Origin: Fusicatenibacter sp.
Lineage (GTDB): Bacteria; Bacillota; Clostridia; Lachnospirales; Lachnospiraceae
NCBI GenBank assembly: GCA_017887445.1
Contig: JAGHIA010000070.1
Coordinates: forward strand, 1 to 64,000
Direction of reading: 5' to 3'
DNA length: 64,000 nt
Shown here one piece after another: positions 34,973-44,732 of the stretch (the stretch's first letter is position 1; every line of letters begins with the position of its first letter). A model generated the notes under the pieces. The model was not told the origin of the DNA, made no database searches, and saw only the letters and a program-made list of their open reading frames with translations. A program made the position numbers and the translations under genes.

Positions 34973-36466
34973 ATGAGAGAACTGGTAACCGCAGAGCAGA
35001 TGCGAAGAAGCGACGCGTCTGCCATCGGAAAACTGCATCTTCCGCAGGAGGTGCTCATGGAGCGTGCGGCGCTCGCCGTGGCCGAGGAAATCTGCCAGAA
35101 CCATGATCCGAAAAAAATCCTCGCGGTCTGCGGAACGGGAAACAACGGAGGCGACGGCGTGGCCGCCGCAAGGATTCTCCGGTCCCGCGGCTTCGACGCG
35201 GCCGTGTTTCTGGCGGGAGATCCGGAAAAATACAGCGAGGGAATGAAAACCCAGGTGGAAATTGCCGGAAACTGCCGGATTCCTGTAGTCAAACATCCGG
35301 TGTATACGGAATATACTGTTATCATAGACGCACTCTTTGGTACAGGCCTGTCCCGCCCCGTGGCCGGCGTCTATGCAAAGGTCATTGACCAGATCAACGA
35401 AAGTCATGTTCCGGTGGTCTCCGTGGACATCCCTTCCGGCATACATACTGACACCGGCGCGGTCCTTGGCACGGCAGTGCGGGCCTCGTCCACCGTCACC
35501 TTCGCCTTTGAGAAGCCGGGACTTCTCCTTCCGCCCGGCAGCGTCTTCGCCGGAACGGTCCGCACGGCGGACATCGGCATCGCCGGAGTGTTTTCCAAAG
35601 AGGAACCCAGGTATTACCGCATGGAGGAAAAAGATCTTCGGCCGTTTCTCGCCAGGGACCCGCTGGGCAACAAAGGAAGCTTCGGAAAGATCCTCGTTGC
35701 CGCCGGCTCAAAAGAAACCTGCGGCGCGGCCCTTCTCTGCTCCGAGGCGGCCTTCCGCGCCGGCGCCGGTATGCTCCGGGTACTCACGGAGGAGAACAAC
35801 CGGCTGCCGTTTCTTGTGAAGCTTCCGGAAGCCATGCTGTCCCTTTACCGGGAAGGGGAACCGCTTTCTGAGGAGATGCTGCAGAGCAGTCTGCAGTGGG
35901 CAGACCTGGTGCTGGTGGGCCCCGGTCTTGGCACCGGCCCGACTGCCAGAGAGCTTGTCGCCTGGCTGCTGTCCCACAGCGCCGTTCCGGTGGTTTTGGA
36001 CGCCGACGCACTGAACCTGATTGCCCGGGAACCCTGGCTTCTGAAACACGCGGCCTGTCCCACGGTGGTCACGCCCCATCCCGGAGAGATGGCGCGGCTC
36101 ACCGGCACAGGTATCGTTCAGCTGAAACAGGATCTGCCAGGCGCCGCCCTGGCGTTTGCCAGGGAATTTCACACGGTCTGTGTGCTGAAGGACGCGCGTA
36201 CCGTCGCCGCCTCCCCTGAGGGCAGCGTCTTTCTCAATACTTCCGGCTGCAGCGCGCTGGCCACCGCCGGCAGCGGGGACGTGCTGGCGGGAATTCTCTC
36301 GTCGCTCCTGGCACAGCAGAAAATGTCCGGCAGCGGGCAGCCGGCAGTCCATACCGCCGCCGCAGCGGTGCTGCTCCACGGTCTGCTGGGCCAATGGGCG
36401 GCGCAGGAAACAAACGAAGCCTTTGTGCTGGCAGGCGACCTGATCCGCATGATGAAAAAAATCTGA
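34973..36466 (+). CDS. nnr: Bifunctional NAD(P)H-hydrate epimerase / dehydratase
   Basis: Repairs damaged NADH and NADPH. The N-terminal epimerase (YjeF-N) domain covers about residues 1-215 with VCGTGNNGGDGVAAAR and VDALFGTGL-like IDALFGTGLSRP. The C-terminal ADP/ATP-dependent dehydratase (carbohydrate-kinase fold) has GSFGKILVAAGS, VGPGLGTGP, VVTPHPGEMARLTG and the ATP/Mg motif TAGSGDVLAGI. Length 497 aa matches the fused form. The ATG at 34973 has CAGGAGG upstream; an earlier start overlaps the rex terminator and is rejected. The next gene is a MazF-type toxin, a common neighbour in Clostridia. Confidence 0.94.
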   Translation: MRELVTAEQMRRSDASAIGKLHLPQEVLMERAALAVAEEICQNHDPKKILAVCGTGNNGGDGVAAARILRSRGFDAAVFLAGDPEKYSEGMKTQVEIAGNCRIPVVKHPVYTEYTVIIDALFGTGLSRPVAGVYAKVIDQINESHVPVVSVDIPSGIHTDTGAVLGTAVRASSTVTFAFEKPGLLLPPGSVFAGTVRTADIGIAGVFSKEEPRYYRMEEKDLRPFLARDPLGNKGSFGKILVAAGSKETCGAALLCSEAAFRAGAGMLRVLTEENNRLPFLVKLPEAMLSLYREGEPLSEEMLQSSLQWADLVLVGPGLGTGPTARELVAWLLSHSAVPVVLDADALNLIAREPWLLKHAACPTVVTPHPGEMARLTGTGIVQLKQDLPGAALAFAREFHTVCVLKDARTVAASPEGSVFLNTSGCSALATAGSGDVLAGILSSLLAQQKMSGSGQPAVHTAAAAVLLHGLLGQWAAQETNEAFVLAGDLIRMMKKI

Positions 36467-36599
36467 AGTTCCTTACGAACCGTTACGTTTCGTGCTGCAG
36501 ATCTCAGGATAACGGCAGGCTGAGCAGTTACCAGAGTATACCTCCGGAAAAAATCGGGAATACTTTACCCAGAGTATGAAAAACGGAGTGTGAACAACA

Positions 36600-36947
36600 T
36601 TGATCATTAAAAGAGGCGATATTTATTATGCGGATCTGCGGCCGGTGGTCGGCAGCGAGCAGGGCGGCGTCCGTCCGGTCCTGATCATACAGAATGACAT
36701 TGGAAACAAGCACAGTCCCACAGTCATCTGCGCCGCCATCACTTCGAAGATGAACAAGGCGAAACTCCCGACGCATATCGAGATCGAGGCTTCCGCCTAC
36801 GGTATCGTGCGGGATTCCGTCATCCTTCTGGAGCAGCTGCGCACCATCGACAAACGAAGGTTGAAGGATAAGATCTGTCACCTGAACCGGGAACAGCTGG
36901 CGCTGGTGGACGAAGCGCTGAAGATCAGTCTTGACCTGATTACATAG
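36600..36947 (+). CDS. MazF/PemK-type endoribonuclease toxin (EndoA-like), no antitoxin seen
   Basis: A 115-residue mRNA interferase of the MazF family. It shows [21 protein letters not shown] at the N-terminus (the catalytic Arg lies in GVRPVLII) and a second conserved block [16 protein letters not shown] with [15 protein letters not shown]. Length and sequence match Bacillus NdoA/EndoA closely. The start is TTG at 36600, preceded by GGAGTG. The 133-bp gap to nnr contains no ORF, so no EndoAI antitoxin gene is adjacent. Either the antitoxin lies elsewhere or the protein is tamed by another partner. Confidence 0.9.
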   Translation: MIIKRGDIYYADLRPVVGSEQGGVRPVLIIQNDIGNKHSPTVICAAITSKMNKAKLPTHIEIEASAYGIVRDSVILLEQLRTIDKRRLKDKICHLNREQLALVDEALKISLDLIT

Positions 36948-37054
36948 CGTTACAAAATCTTGACGAACCCTGGGGAACGTGATATATTCTATAAATGGCT
37001 GTTTGAAATACAGGAAAAACTTTACAACAACATTACTGCAAAGGAGAAAAAACC

Positions 37055-37783
37055 ATGTCAGGACATTCCAAGTTTGCAAATATTAAGCATAAGAAAGAAA
37101 AAAACGACGCGAAAAAAGGAAAAATCTTTACGATCATCGGCCGTGAGATCGTCATCGCCGTAAAGGAAGGCGGTCCGGATCCGGCCAACAACAGCAAGCT
37201 GCGCGACGTTATCGCCAAGGCCAAAGCCAACAATATGCCAAACGACACCATCGAGCGCGGCATCAAGAAAGCTGCCGGCGATTCCAACGCCGACAATTAT
37301 GAGAGAATTACATACGAAGGCTACGGTCCCAACGGCATCGCCATTATTGTGGAGACGCTGACGGACAACAAAAACCGTACGGCTGCCAACGTGAGAAGCG
37401 CTTTCACCAAAGGAAGCGGAAACGTAGGAACCCCTGGCTGCGTATCCTATATGTTCGACCAGAAGGGCCAGATCATCATCGACAAGGAAGAGTGTGAGAT
37501 TGAGTCCGACGACCTGATGATGATGGCGCTGGACGCAGGCGCCGAGGATTTCCAGGAGGAAGAGGACAGCTACGAGATCCTCACCGCTCCGGACGATTTC
37601 TCCGCCGTGCGCGAGGCTCTTGAGAAAGAGGGCGTGCCCATGGCCGAAGCCGATATCGCCATGATCCCCCAGAATTATCTGACCCTCACCGACGAGCAGG
37701 CGCTGAAAAACCTGAACCGTACCCTGGACCTGCTGGAGGATGACGACGACGTGCAGAACGTATACACAAACCTGGCTGAATAG
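37055..37783 (+). CDS. YebC/PmpR family regulator
   Basis: A 242-residue YebC-type protein. It starts [20 protein letters not shown] (family hallmark; the usual form is MAGHSKW) and has [35 protein letters not shown] and [13 protein letters not shown]. These proteins act as DNA-binding regulators or, as shown in recent work, as translation factors at proline stretches; which applies here is unknown. The Phe in place of the usual Trp in the HSKW motif is typical of one sub-branch (YrbC versus YeeI type). AAAGGAG precedes the start. It stands alone after mazF. Confidence 0.93.
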   Translation: MSGHSKFANIKHKKEKNDAKKGKIFTIIGREIVIAVKEGGPDPANNSKLRDVIAKAKANNMPNDTIERGIKKAAGDSNADNYERITYEGYGPNGIAIIVETLTDNKNRTAANVRSAFTKGSGNVGTPGCVSYMFDQKGQIIIDKEECEIESDDLMMMALDAGAEDFQEEEDSYEILTAPDDFSAVREALEKEGVPMAEADIAMIPQNYLTLTDEQALKNLNRTLDLLEDDDDVQNVYTNLAE

Positions 37784-37822
37784 TTCCGGCTTTTCGCATA
37801 TTCTGTGTGAAAGCGTCTCGCG

Positions 37823-37840
37823 AGACCGCTGAACTATTAC
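37823..37840. repeat. B half-site after yebC
   Basis: GACCGCTGAACTATTAC (about 37824-37840), a degenerate right half of the B palindrome. Confidence 0.5.
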
Positions 37841-37951
37841 GAATAATTCCCGCCCAGGATGCAGATACTTTTTCTGAAGAATTCCCGCAGCAGGACAGAT
37901 TACAAGAAACATTCTTCTGCCGCGGAAAAAAGAGAAAGGAACGCTGCAGAA

Positions 37952-38608
37952 ATGACGGAACAGGAATCAAACACACCAAAAGAAAATATCGTGGAGCTGA
38001 AGAGCAACATCTACCTTCTGTCCATCATCGGCGAGGTAGAGGGCCATGAGACGCTGGGAGAGCGGGCGAAGGCCACAAAATACGAGCATATTCTGCCCAC
38101 GCTGGCCCGTGTGGAGGACAACGATGAGATCGACGGCCTTCTCATCCTTCTGAACACTGTCGGCGGGGATGTGGAGGCGGGTCTTGCCATCGCGGAGATG
38201 ATCGCCTCCATGCGCAAGCCAACGGTGTCTCTGGTGCTTGGCGGCGGCCACTCCATCGGCGTACCGCTGGCCGTCTCCGCCGACTATTCATTGATCGTAC
38301 CCAGCGGCACCATGGTCATCCATCCGGTCCGCACCAACGGAATGTTCATCGGCGTAGCCCAGACTTACCGGAACATGGAGAAGACCCAGGACCGTATCAC
38401 AACCTTTGTCTCCGAGCATTCCAACATTTCCAAGGAACGTCTGGAGGAACTGATGCTGGACACGAAGACGCTGGTCAAGGATGTTGGCACGATGCTGGAA
38501 GGGCCGCAGGCCGTCCAGGAGGGACTCATCGACGAGGTCGGCGGCATTGCCCCGGCGCTGAAAAAGCTCCACGCCCTGATCAGAAAATCGAAAGAAGATC
38601 AGGAGTAA
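37952..38608 (+). CDS. ClpP-like protease of the TepA family
   Basis: A 218-residue ClpP/crotonase-fold protein. Visible parts are LLILLNTVGGDVEAGLAIAEMI, the serine position in LGGGHSIGVPLA (the usual GMAAS replaced by GGHSIG) and the His in SGTMVIHPVRTNG. This pattern is that of TepA (Bacillus YmfB), which is encoded beside the DNA translocase gene spoIIIE; here ftsK/spoIIIE is two genes downstream. The ATG at 37952 has AAAGGA upstream. Bacillus TepA aids spore outgrowth by degrading spore proteins; that role is inferred here. Confidence 0.85.
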   Translation: MTEQESNTPKENIVELKSNIYLLSIIGEVEGHETLGERAKATKYEHILPTLARVEDNDEIDGLLILLNTVGGDVEAGLAIAEMIASMRKPTVSLVLGGGHSIGVPLAVSADYSLIVPSGTMVIHPVRTNGMFIGVAQTYRNMEKTQDRITTFVSEHSNISKERLEELMLDTKTLVKDVGTMLEGPQAVQEGLIDEVGGIAPALKKLHALIRKSKEDQE

Positions 38609-38628
38609 CGGGCACTACGTTTTCATAC

Positions 38629-38668
38629 GGTCTGTGCAGTAAATGCACAGACCTGACTGAATAGTTAC
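38629..38668. repeat. C hairpin plus B half-site after tepA
   Basis: GGTCTGTGCA (38629-38638) and TGCACAGACC (38644-38653) form a perfect 10-bp stem, followed by TGACTGAATAGTTAC. Confidence 0.75.
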
Positions 38669-38699
38669 CCAACATCTACAATTAGAACGCTGCTCAGTC

Positions 38700-38728
38700 A
38701 ACCTCCCCATTGTATTTGGGGAGGTTTT
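38700..38728 (+). terminator. Terminator before uppP
   Basis: AACCTCCCC pairs with GGGGAGGTT, followed by TTTAT. Confidence 0.7.
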
Positions 38729-38798
38729 ATGATAAAATTAAAAGCTGAATCGGAGCGGAGACATTTCATACATACAAAAGAAAAGGAACATAACGTAT

Positions 38799-39668
38799 AT
38801 GTCGATCATAGAAGCTGTCCTGCTGGGCATTGTCCAGGGCGTTACGGAGTTTCTGCCGGTGAGCAGCTCCGCGCACCTTGTGCTTGCCCAGCAGCTACTG
38901 AACATACAGAACAATCAGACCATCCTGTTTGATCTCTGCCTGCACCTTGGCACCTTGGCCGCGGTTCTCTGGTATTTTCAGAAGGATCTTCGCAGGATCG
39001 TATTATCCCTGTTCGCCATTGTTCAGGACCTGGTTTTTAATATGAAGCTGTGGTTCCGCCACAGAAGCCAGGGGTCTGAGGAGCCTTACCGCAAAGTGCT
39101 GGCCACCAATTACCGCCGGCTGGCGTTCTGGCTGGTAATCACAACGGTGCCTACCGCCGTACTGGGGTATCTGCTGCGGGACATCGCCCTTCTGGCTTTC
39201 CAGTCGCTGCTGATGCCGGGCGTGCTGTTTTTCATCACCGCCGTCATGCTTCTGGTGGCGGATATGGTGCCGAAAGGAAAGAAGACCCCCCGCAACATGA
39301 AGCCGGGCGACGCACTGATCGCCGGGATCTTTCAGGGATTTTCCGTGCTCCCTGGTATTTCACGGTTCGGCACTGGCCTGTCCGCCTGTCTGCTGGCAGG
39401 TCTTAGCCGCAGATTCGCCGTCAAATATTCCATGCTCATGTCCATCCCGGCAATCCTCGGGGGCATGGTTCTGGAACTGACGTCTGTGCGGGGAACACTT
39501 TCTGTTCATCCAGGCATCTATCTGGTGGGAATCCTGGTTTCCGCCGCAGCAAGCATTCTGACCATCCGCACGATGCTGCGGATTGTTTCCGGCATTAAAT
39601 TAAGAGTTTTCGCTTTTTACTGTGTGCTCATCGGCATAGTTCTCATTGCCGTCAGCTTCACGCGGTAA
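38799..39668 (+). CDS. uppP: Undecaprenyl-diphosphatase
   Basis: Membrane phosphatase that recycles the cell-wall lipid carrier and gives bacitracin resistance (BacA family). The 289-residue product starts with MSIIEAVLLGIVQGVTEFLPVSSSAH, containing the catalytic Glu and Ser region. The second signature is FSVLPGISRFGTGLSACLLAGL. About eight membrane segments are visible. The usual second motif PGxSRSG has Phe in place of the last Ser (GISRFG), a common variation. It is transcribed alone between tepA and ftsK. Confidence 0.93.
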   Translation: MSIIEAVLLGIVQGVTEFLPVSSSAHLVLAQQLLNIQNNQTILFDLCLHLGTLAAVLWYFQKDLRRIVLSLFAIVQDLVFNMKLWFRHRSQGSEEPYRKVLATNYRRLAFWLVITTVPTAVLGYLLRDIALLAFQSLLMPGVLFFITAVMLLVADMVPKGKKTPRNMKPGDALIAGIFQGFSVLPGISRFGTGLSACLLAGLSRRFAVKYSMLMSIPAILGGMVLELTSVRGTLSVHPGIYLVGILVSAAASILTIRTMLRIVSGIKLRVFAFYCVLIGIVLIAVSFTR

Positions 39669-39760
39669 AAGCATACGCAGTAACAGCGCGTTGCAGAACG
39701 GTCACACGTTTCGCGATGCACAGAAACTGCATTTACATATCACAGGGGAGGAGCGCCTTT

Positions 39761-42295
39761 ATGGCAAACGCAACGAAAAACAAATCTGCCGCTCAGAAAT
39801 CGACAGCAGCAAAAAAGACAACGGCAAAAAAATCCGCGGCAAAAACCACTGCAAAAAAGAAAAGCAACTCCACAGGAAAAAAACGGGGACGTCCGGCGAA
39901 ACAGAAGCAGCCGGAGGGCATCCGTCTGGAGATTGTTCTGCTGTCTGTGATGGCTGTCGCGATCCTGCTGATGCTGAGCAACTTTGGGATAGGAGGAATT
40001 GTGGGAAACGCTGTCAGCGATTTCTTCTTCGGACTGTTCGGCATCTCCGCATGGTTCTTTCCCATTCTTCTTTTTGCCGTCACAGCCTTTTATATCGCAA
40101 ATAAAAACAACCCGATGGTGATCCGGAAACTGTCCGGCTGCATCGCGTGCTTTCTTCTGTTCTGCGCGTTTATGCAGCTTCTGACCTCCGGCTACAGCGA
40201 AACCACGCGCATTCTGGATTATTACAGCGACAGCGTCTATGACCACCTGGGCGGCGGACTGTTCGGAGGGATCCTGGTAAAGCTCTTTGGTCTCGCGTTC
40301 GGCAAGATCGGCGCATACGTCATCGTTGTGATCGGCATCATCATTTCCGCGATCATCATGACGCAGAAACCATTTTTCAACATCCTCCACGAGGGCGGCA
40401 GCCGCGCCTGGAAGACTGCCAGAGAGCAGCGGCGTCAGTCGGTCCGCCAGGCAGAGAGAGTACACAAGCAGCGCGCGTCCCGGGCGGCGGAAAGCGGATC
40501 CGCGGACGGAGACGGTGGGGCCGCGGCTTCTTCCAAAGAGGCTGCGCCGAAAAAGAAGCGGTTTTTCTTTGATTTTAACCTGAAGGAAGAAGAAAAGACT
40601 CACCAGATGGCAATGCCGGAGCTTTCCATCCACCGGGCAGACACCCCGGAACCAGAGACAGAACATCCGGAGACGCCGGCGCCGGAGACAAATCCGGAAA
40701 CACCTCCGGCGCCGGAAGGCTCCCACGGGAAGAAGCTTGCCAACCCCAAGTCATCGCCAAAAGAGATCCAGGAAAATGTTTCCCATATCCGCCGGGAGAT
40801 CGGCGAGCGGCCGGCGCCGGCGAAGACCGCCTACAAGTTCCCGCCGCTGTCCCTGCTGAAAAAGGGGGACCGGAAAGCCTCCGGCGATTCGGACGCTCAT
40901 CTGCGGGAGACGGCCCAGAAGTTAGAGCAGACACTGCGCAATTTCGGCGTAAATGTATCCGTGACAAACGTCAGCTGCGGACCTACCGTTACCAGATATG
41001 AGCTGCAGCCAGAGCAGGGCGTGAAGGTCAGCAAGATCGTCAGTCTCACCGACGATATCAAGCTGAATCTGGCCGCCGCCGATATCCGTATCGAGGCTCC
41101 GATCCCAGGCAAGTCTGCCGTGGGCATCGAGGTGCCAAACGCCACCAACACGCCGGTCATGCTCCGGGATCTGCTGGAGTCCGCCGCGTTTAAAAAACAT
41201 CCGTCCAATCTGGCCTTCGCGGTAGGAAAGGACATTGCAGGGCAGCCGGTGATCACCGATATCGCCAAAATGCCTCACCTGCTCATCGCAGGCGCTACCG
41301 GCTCGGGAAAATCCGTCTGCATTAACACACTGATCATGAGTATTCTCTATAAGGCAAACCCGGAAGACGTACGGCTGATCATGATCGACCCGAAGGTTGT
41401 GGAGCTTTCCGTATATAACGGAATCCCCCATCTCTTTATCCCGGTGGTCACAGATCCGAAAAAAGCGTCCGGCGCTCTGAACTGGGCGGTTTCCGAGATG
41501 GAAGACCGGTATAAGCGGTTTGCCGAATACAACGTCCGCGATATCCGCGGATACAACGAACTGGCTGCCCAGGGACTTGTGGCCTCCGAGGAGGGTGTTC
41601 CGGCGAAGATGCCCCAGATCGTCATTATCGTCGACGAGCTTGCGGATCTGATGATGGTGGCTCCCGGGGAAGTGGAGGACGCCATCTGCCGTCTGGCCCA
41701 GCTGGCCCGCGCGGCAGGCATCCACCTGATCATCGCCACCCAGCGGCCGTCGGTCAACGTTATCACAGGACTGATCAAAGCGAACATGCCGTCCCGTATC
41801 GCTTTTTCCGTGTCCTCCGGTGTGGACAGCCGCACCATTCTGGACATGAACGGGGCGGAAAAGCTCCTAGGCAAAGGCGATATGCTCTTCAAGCCGCAGG
41901 ATTACCAGAAGCCTGCCCGCCTGCAGGGGTCCTTTGTATCCGACAAAGAAGTTTCCGATGTTGTGGAATTCCTGAAAGAGCATTTCGGGGAAGCCGCTTA
42001 TAATCCGGAGATGGAAGAGAAGATCAACAATTCCGTCACAGAGGCTCCTGCCGCGGCCGGCGGAAACGACGAGAGGGACGCTTACTTCGCGGACGCCGGA
42101 AAATTTATCATAGAGAAAGACAAGGCATCCATCGGAATGCTGCAGAGAGTCTTTAAGATCGGTTTTAACCGGGCGGCCCGCATAATGGACCAGCTGTGCG
42201 AGGCCGGCGTCGTCGGAGAGGAAGAGGGCACCAAGCCGAGAAAGATCCTCATGACCATGGAACAGTTTGAACAGTATCTGCAAACGCTGTCTTAA
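39761..42295 (+). CDS. ftsK: FtsK/SpoIIIE family DNA translocase
   Basis: Pumps chromosomal DNA through the closing septum in division or sporulation. The 844-residue protein begins with a Lys/Ala-rich cytoplasmic segment, followed by four membrane helices (about residues 50-215) and a proline-rich linker. The motor domain has Walker A IAGATGSGKSVCI at about residue 510 and Walker B IVIIVDELADLMMV. The C-terminal gamma domain (about 780-844, SIGMLQRVFKIGFNRAARI) reads chromosome polarity sequences. The ATG at 39761 has GGGGAGGAG upstream. The position after tepA matches the Bacillus tepA-spoIIIE order, so a SpoIIIE role is likely. Confidence 0.95.
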   Translation: MANATKNKSAAQKSTAAKKTTAKKSAAKTTAKKKSNSTGKKRGRPAKQKQPEGIRLEIVLLSVMAVAILLMLSNFGIGGIVGNAVSDFFFGLFGISAWFFPILLFAVTAFYIANKNNPMVIRKLSGCIACFLLFCAFMQLLTSGYSETTRILDYYSDSVYDHLGGGLFGGILVKLFGLAFGKIGAYVIVVIGIIISAIIMTQKPFFNILHEGGSRAWKTAREQRRQSVRQAERVHKQRASRAAESGSADGDGGAAASSKEAAPKKKRFFFDFNLKEEEKTHQMAMPELSIHRADTPEPETEHPETPAPETNPETPPAPEGSHGKKLANPKSSPKEIQENVSHIRREIGERPAPAKTAYKFPPLSLLKKGDRKASGDSDAHLRETAQKLEQTLRNFGVNVSVTNVSCGPTVTRYELQPEQGVKVSKIVSLTDDIKLNLAAADIRIEAPIPGKSAVGIEVPNATNTPVMLRDLLESAAFKKHPSNLAFAVGKDIAGQPVITDIAKMPHLLIAGATGSGKSVCINTLIMSILYKANPEDVRLIMIDPKVVELSVYNGIPHLFIPVVTDPKKASGALNWAVSEMEDRYKRFAEYNVRDIRGYNELAAQGLVASEEGVPAKMPQIVIIVDELADLMMVAPGEVEDAICRLAQLARAAGIHLIIATQRPSVNVITGLIKANMPSRIAFSVSSGVDSRTILDMNGAEKLLGKGDMLFKPQDYQKPARLQGSFVSDKEVSDVVEFLKEHFGEAAYNPEMEEKINNSVTEAPAAAGGNDERDAYFADAGKFIIEKDKASIGMLQRVFKIGFNRAARIMDQLCEAGVVGEEEGTKPRKILMTMEQFEQYLQTLS

Positions 42296-42443
42296 CGTTA
42301 CTGTTCACAAGAACCCTGTTACTAACATGCTGCCCTGGAACGCGCCCGCGTTTCGCGACAATGTGTTAAAAGCTGCCGTCCGGCACCCGCCTCTGGCCCT
42401 TGTCAGAACGACAGTATAAATTATTTTATTCTAGGAGGATGTT

Positions 42444-43331
42444 ATGTACAAAATCTTAAAAGCGGAAAAACTCGCTGCAAACATTTTTCTTATGGAAGTA
42501 GAAGCGCCGCGAGTTGCAAAGCACTGTCTGCCTGGGCAGTTCGTCATCGTTAAGATGGACGAGGAAGGGGAGCGTATCCCTCTGACTATCTGCGACTACA
42601 GCAGGGAAAAAGGCACGATCACCATCGTATTCCAGCCGATTGGCGAATCCACCATGCGTATGGCCGAACTGAAGGAAGGCGACGCGTTTATGGATTTCGT
42701 AGGTCCTCTGGGACAGCCGTCGGAATTCTGCAAGGAAGACCTGGAAGAACTGAAAAAGAAAAACATTGTGTTTGTTGCCGGAGGCGTGGGCACCGCTCCG
42801 GTTTATCCGCAGGTAAAATGGCTGCATGAGCACGGTATCGAGGCGGATGTTATCATCGGCGCCAGAAACAAAGACCTGATCATTCTGGAGGATGAATTCA
42901 AGGCAGTCTGCAACCTGTATATCACCACAGACGACGGCTCCTATATCCGCAAGGGCATGGGTACCGATGTTCTTCGCGACCTGGTGGAAAATCAGGGCAA
43001 GACTTACGACGTGTGCGTAGCCATCGGACCGATGATCATGATGAAATTCTTCTGTCTGCTGACCAAGGAACTGGGCATTCACACCATCGGCAGCATGAAC
43101 CCGATCATGGTAGACGGCACCGGCATGTGCGGCGCCTGCCGTGTGACCGTAGGCGGAGAAGTGAAATTCGCCTGCGTGGACGGACCGGAGTTCGACGGAC
43201 ATCTGATCAACTTTGACGAGGCGATGAAGCGCCAGCAGATGTACAAGACAGAAGAGGGCCGTGCAGTTCTCAGATTAAAAGAAGGCGGCACGCATCACGG
43301 CGGATGCGGACATTGCGGAGGTGACAAATAA
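42444..43331 (+). CDS. nfnA: NADH-dependent ferredoxin:NADP oxidoreductase, small subunit (NfnA)
   Basis: A 295-residue FAD- and NAD-binding protein of the ferredoxin reductase type. It has an FAD domain with LPGQFVIVKMDEEGERIPLTI, a NAD domain with VFVAGGVGTAPVYPQVKWL, and a C-terminal 2Fe-2S site (GMCGACRVTVGGEVKFACVDGPEF). With NfnB next to it and overlapping by one base, it forms the bifurcating NfnAB complex, which couples NADPH oxidation to ferredoxin and NAD reduction (or the reverse) in the cytoplasm. An alternative label, dihydroorotate dehydrogenase electron-transfer subunit (PyrK), is less likely because pyrD is absent. AGGAGGAT precedes the ATG. Confidence 0.93.
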   Translation: MYKILKAEKLAANIFLMEVEAPRVAKHCLPGQFVIVKMDEEGERIPLTICDYSREKGTITIVFQPIGESTMRMAELKEGDAFMDFVGPLGQPSEFCKEDLEELKKKNIVFVAGGVGTAPVYPQVKWLHEHGIEADVIIGARNKDLIILEDEFKAVCNLYITTDDGSYIRKGMGTDVLRDLVENQGKTYDVCVAIGPMIMMKFFCLLTKELGIHTIGSMNPIMVDGTGMCGACRVTVGGEVKFACVDGPEFDGHLINFDEAMKRQQMYKTEEGRAVLRLKEGGTHHGGCGHCGGDK

Positions 43332-44725
43332 TGGCTAAAGGATTAACAAGAGTACCGGTTCGTGAGCAGGATCCGAAGGTCCGTGCCACAAATTTTGACG
43401 AGGTGTGTCTCGGATACAACAAAGAAGAGGCAATGGAGGAGGCTTCCCGCTGCCTGAACTGTAAAAACGCGAAATGTATCACCGGATGTCCGGTAAATAT
43501 CAATATTCCTGCCTTTATCTCCCAGGTGAAGGAAGGCAACATTGAGGAGGCTTACAAGATCATCAGCGAGTCCAGCGCGCTGCCGGCGGTCTGCGGCCGT
43601 GTCTGCCCGCAGGAAAGCCAGTGCGAGGGCAAATGTATCCGCGGCATCAAGGGCGATCCGGTTTCCATCGGAAAGCTGGAGCGTTTCGTTGCCGACTGGG
43701 CGAAGGAAAACAACATCAAGCCGGCGGCTCCGGCGGAGAAAAACGGACACAAGGTGGCCGTTATCGGTTCCGGCCCCGCAGGACTGACCTGTGCCGGCGA
43801 CCTGGCCCGTCTTGGCTACGAGGTAACCATCTTCGAGGCGCTGCACAAAGCCGGCGGCGTGCTCAGCTACGGAATCCCTGAGTTCCGTCTTCCCAAGGAT
43901 AAGGTTGTCGCGGAAGAGATCGAGAACGTAAAATCTCTGGGCGTAAAGATCGAGACAAACGTGATCATCGGAAAATCCGTGACCATCGACGAGCTGCTGC
44001 AGGAGGAAGGTTTTGAGGCTGTCTTCATCGGTTCCGGCGCGGGTCTGCCGATGTTCATGGGTATCCCGGGCGAGCAGGCCAACGGCGTATTCTCCGCAAA
44101 CGAATACCTGACCAGAAACAACCTGATGAAAGCATACCGCGACGATTATGACACTCCGATCGCCAGAGGCAAAAAAGTGGCGGTTGTCGGCGGCGGAAAC
44201 GTTGCTATGGACGCTGCCAGAACAGCCCTTCGTCTTGGCGCGGAAGTACATATCATCTACCGCCGTTCCGAGGCAGAGCTTCCGGCCCGTGTGGAAGAGG
44301 TTCACCATGCCAAGGAGGAAGGCGTGATCTTCGATCTGCTGACCAACCCGGTGGAGATCCTGACCAACGAGAACGACTGGGTGACCGGCATCCGCTGCAT
44401 CCGCATGGAGCTTGGCGAGCCGGATGCGTCCGGAAGAAGACGTCCGGTGGAAATCCCCGGCTCTGAGTTTGAAATCGAGGTAGACACAGTGATCATGTCT
44501 CTGGGAACCTCCCCGAACCCGCTGATCTCCTCCACCACCTATGGTCTGGATGTAAACAGAAGAAAATGCATCATCGCTGACGAAGAGTTCGGCAAGACCT
44601 CCAAGGAAGGCGTATACGCGGGCGGAGACGCCGTGACAGGCGCAGCCACCGTTATTCTCGCCATGGGCGCAGGAAAAGCGGGAGCGAAGGGTATTGACGC
44701 GTACATCAAAGGGAAACAGGAGTAA
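43331..44725 (+). CDS. nfnB: NADPH-dependent NfnAB large subunit (GltA-like)
   Basis: A 464-residue flavoprotein of the GltD family. The N-terminus has cysteine motifs for two 4Fe-4S clusters (CLNCKNAKCITGCPVNINIP and CGRVCPQESQCEGKCIRG). The first dinucleotide fold is VAVIGSGPAGLTCAGDLARLG; the second is KVAVVGGGNVAMDAARTALRLG. The FAD signature near the end is GVYAGGDAVTGAATVILAMGAGK. It is often annotated as homotetrameric glutamate synthase GltA, but the pairing with NfnA and a real gltBD elsewhere in the window favour NfnB. Overlaps nfnA by one base. Confidence 0.93.
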   Translation: MAKGLTRVPVREQDPKVRATNFDEVCLGYNKEEAMEEASRCLNCKNAKCITGCPVNINIPAFISQVKEGNIEEAYKIISESSALPAVCGRVCPQESQCEGKCIRGIKGDPVSIGKLERFVADWAKENNIKPAAPAEKNGHKVAVIGSGPAGLTCAGDLARLGYEVTIFEALHKAGGVLSYGIPEFRLPKDKVVAEEIENVKSLGVKIETNVIIGKSVTIDELLQEEGFEAVFIGSGAGLPMFMGIPGEQANGVFSANEYLTRNNLMKAYRDDYDTPIARGKKVAVVGGGNVAMDAARTALRLGAEVHIIYRRSEAELPARVEEVHHAKEEGVIFDLLTNPVEILTNENDWVTGIRCIRMELGEPDASGRRRPVEIPGSEFEIEVDTVIMSLGTSPNPLISSTTYGLDVNRRKCIIADEEFGKTSKEGVYAGGDAVTGAATVILAMGAGKAGAKGIDAYIKGKQE

Positions 44726-44732
44726 ACGTATC

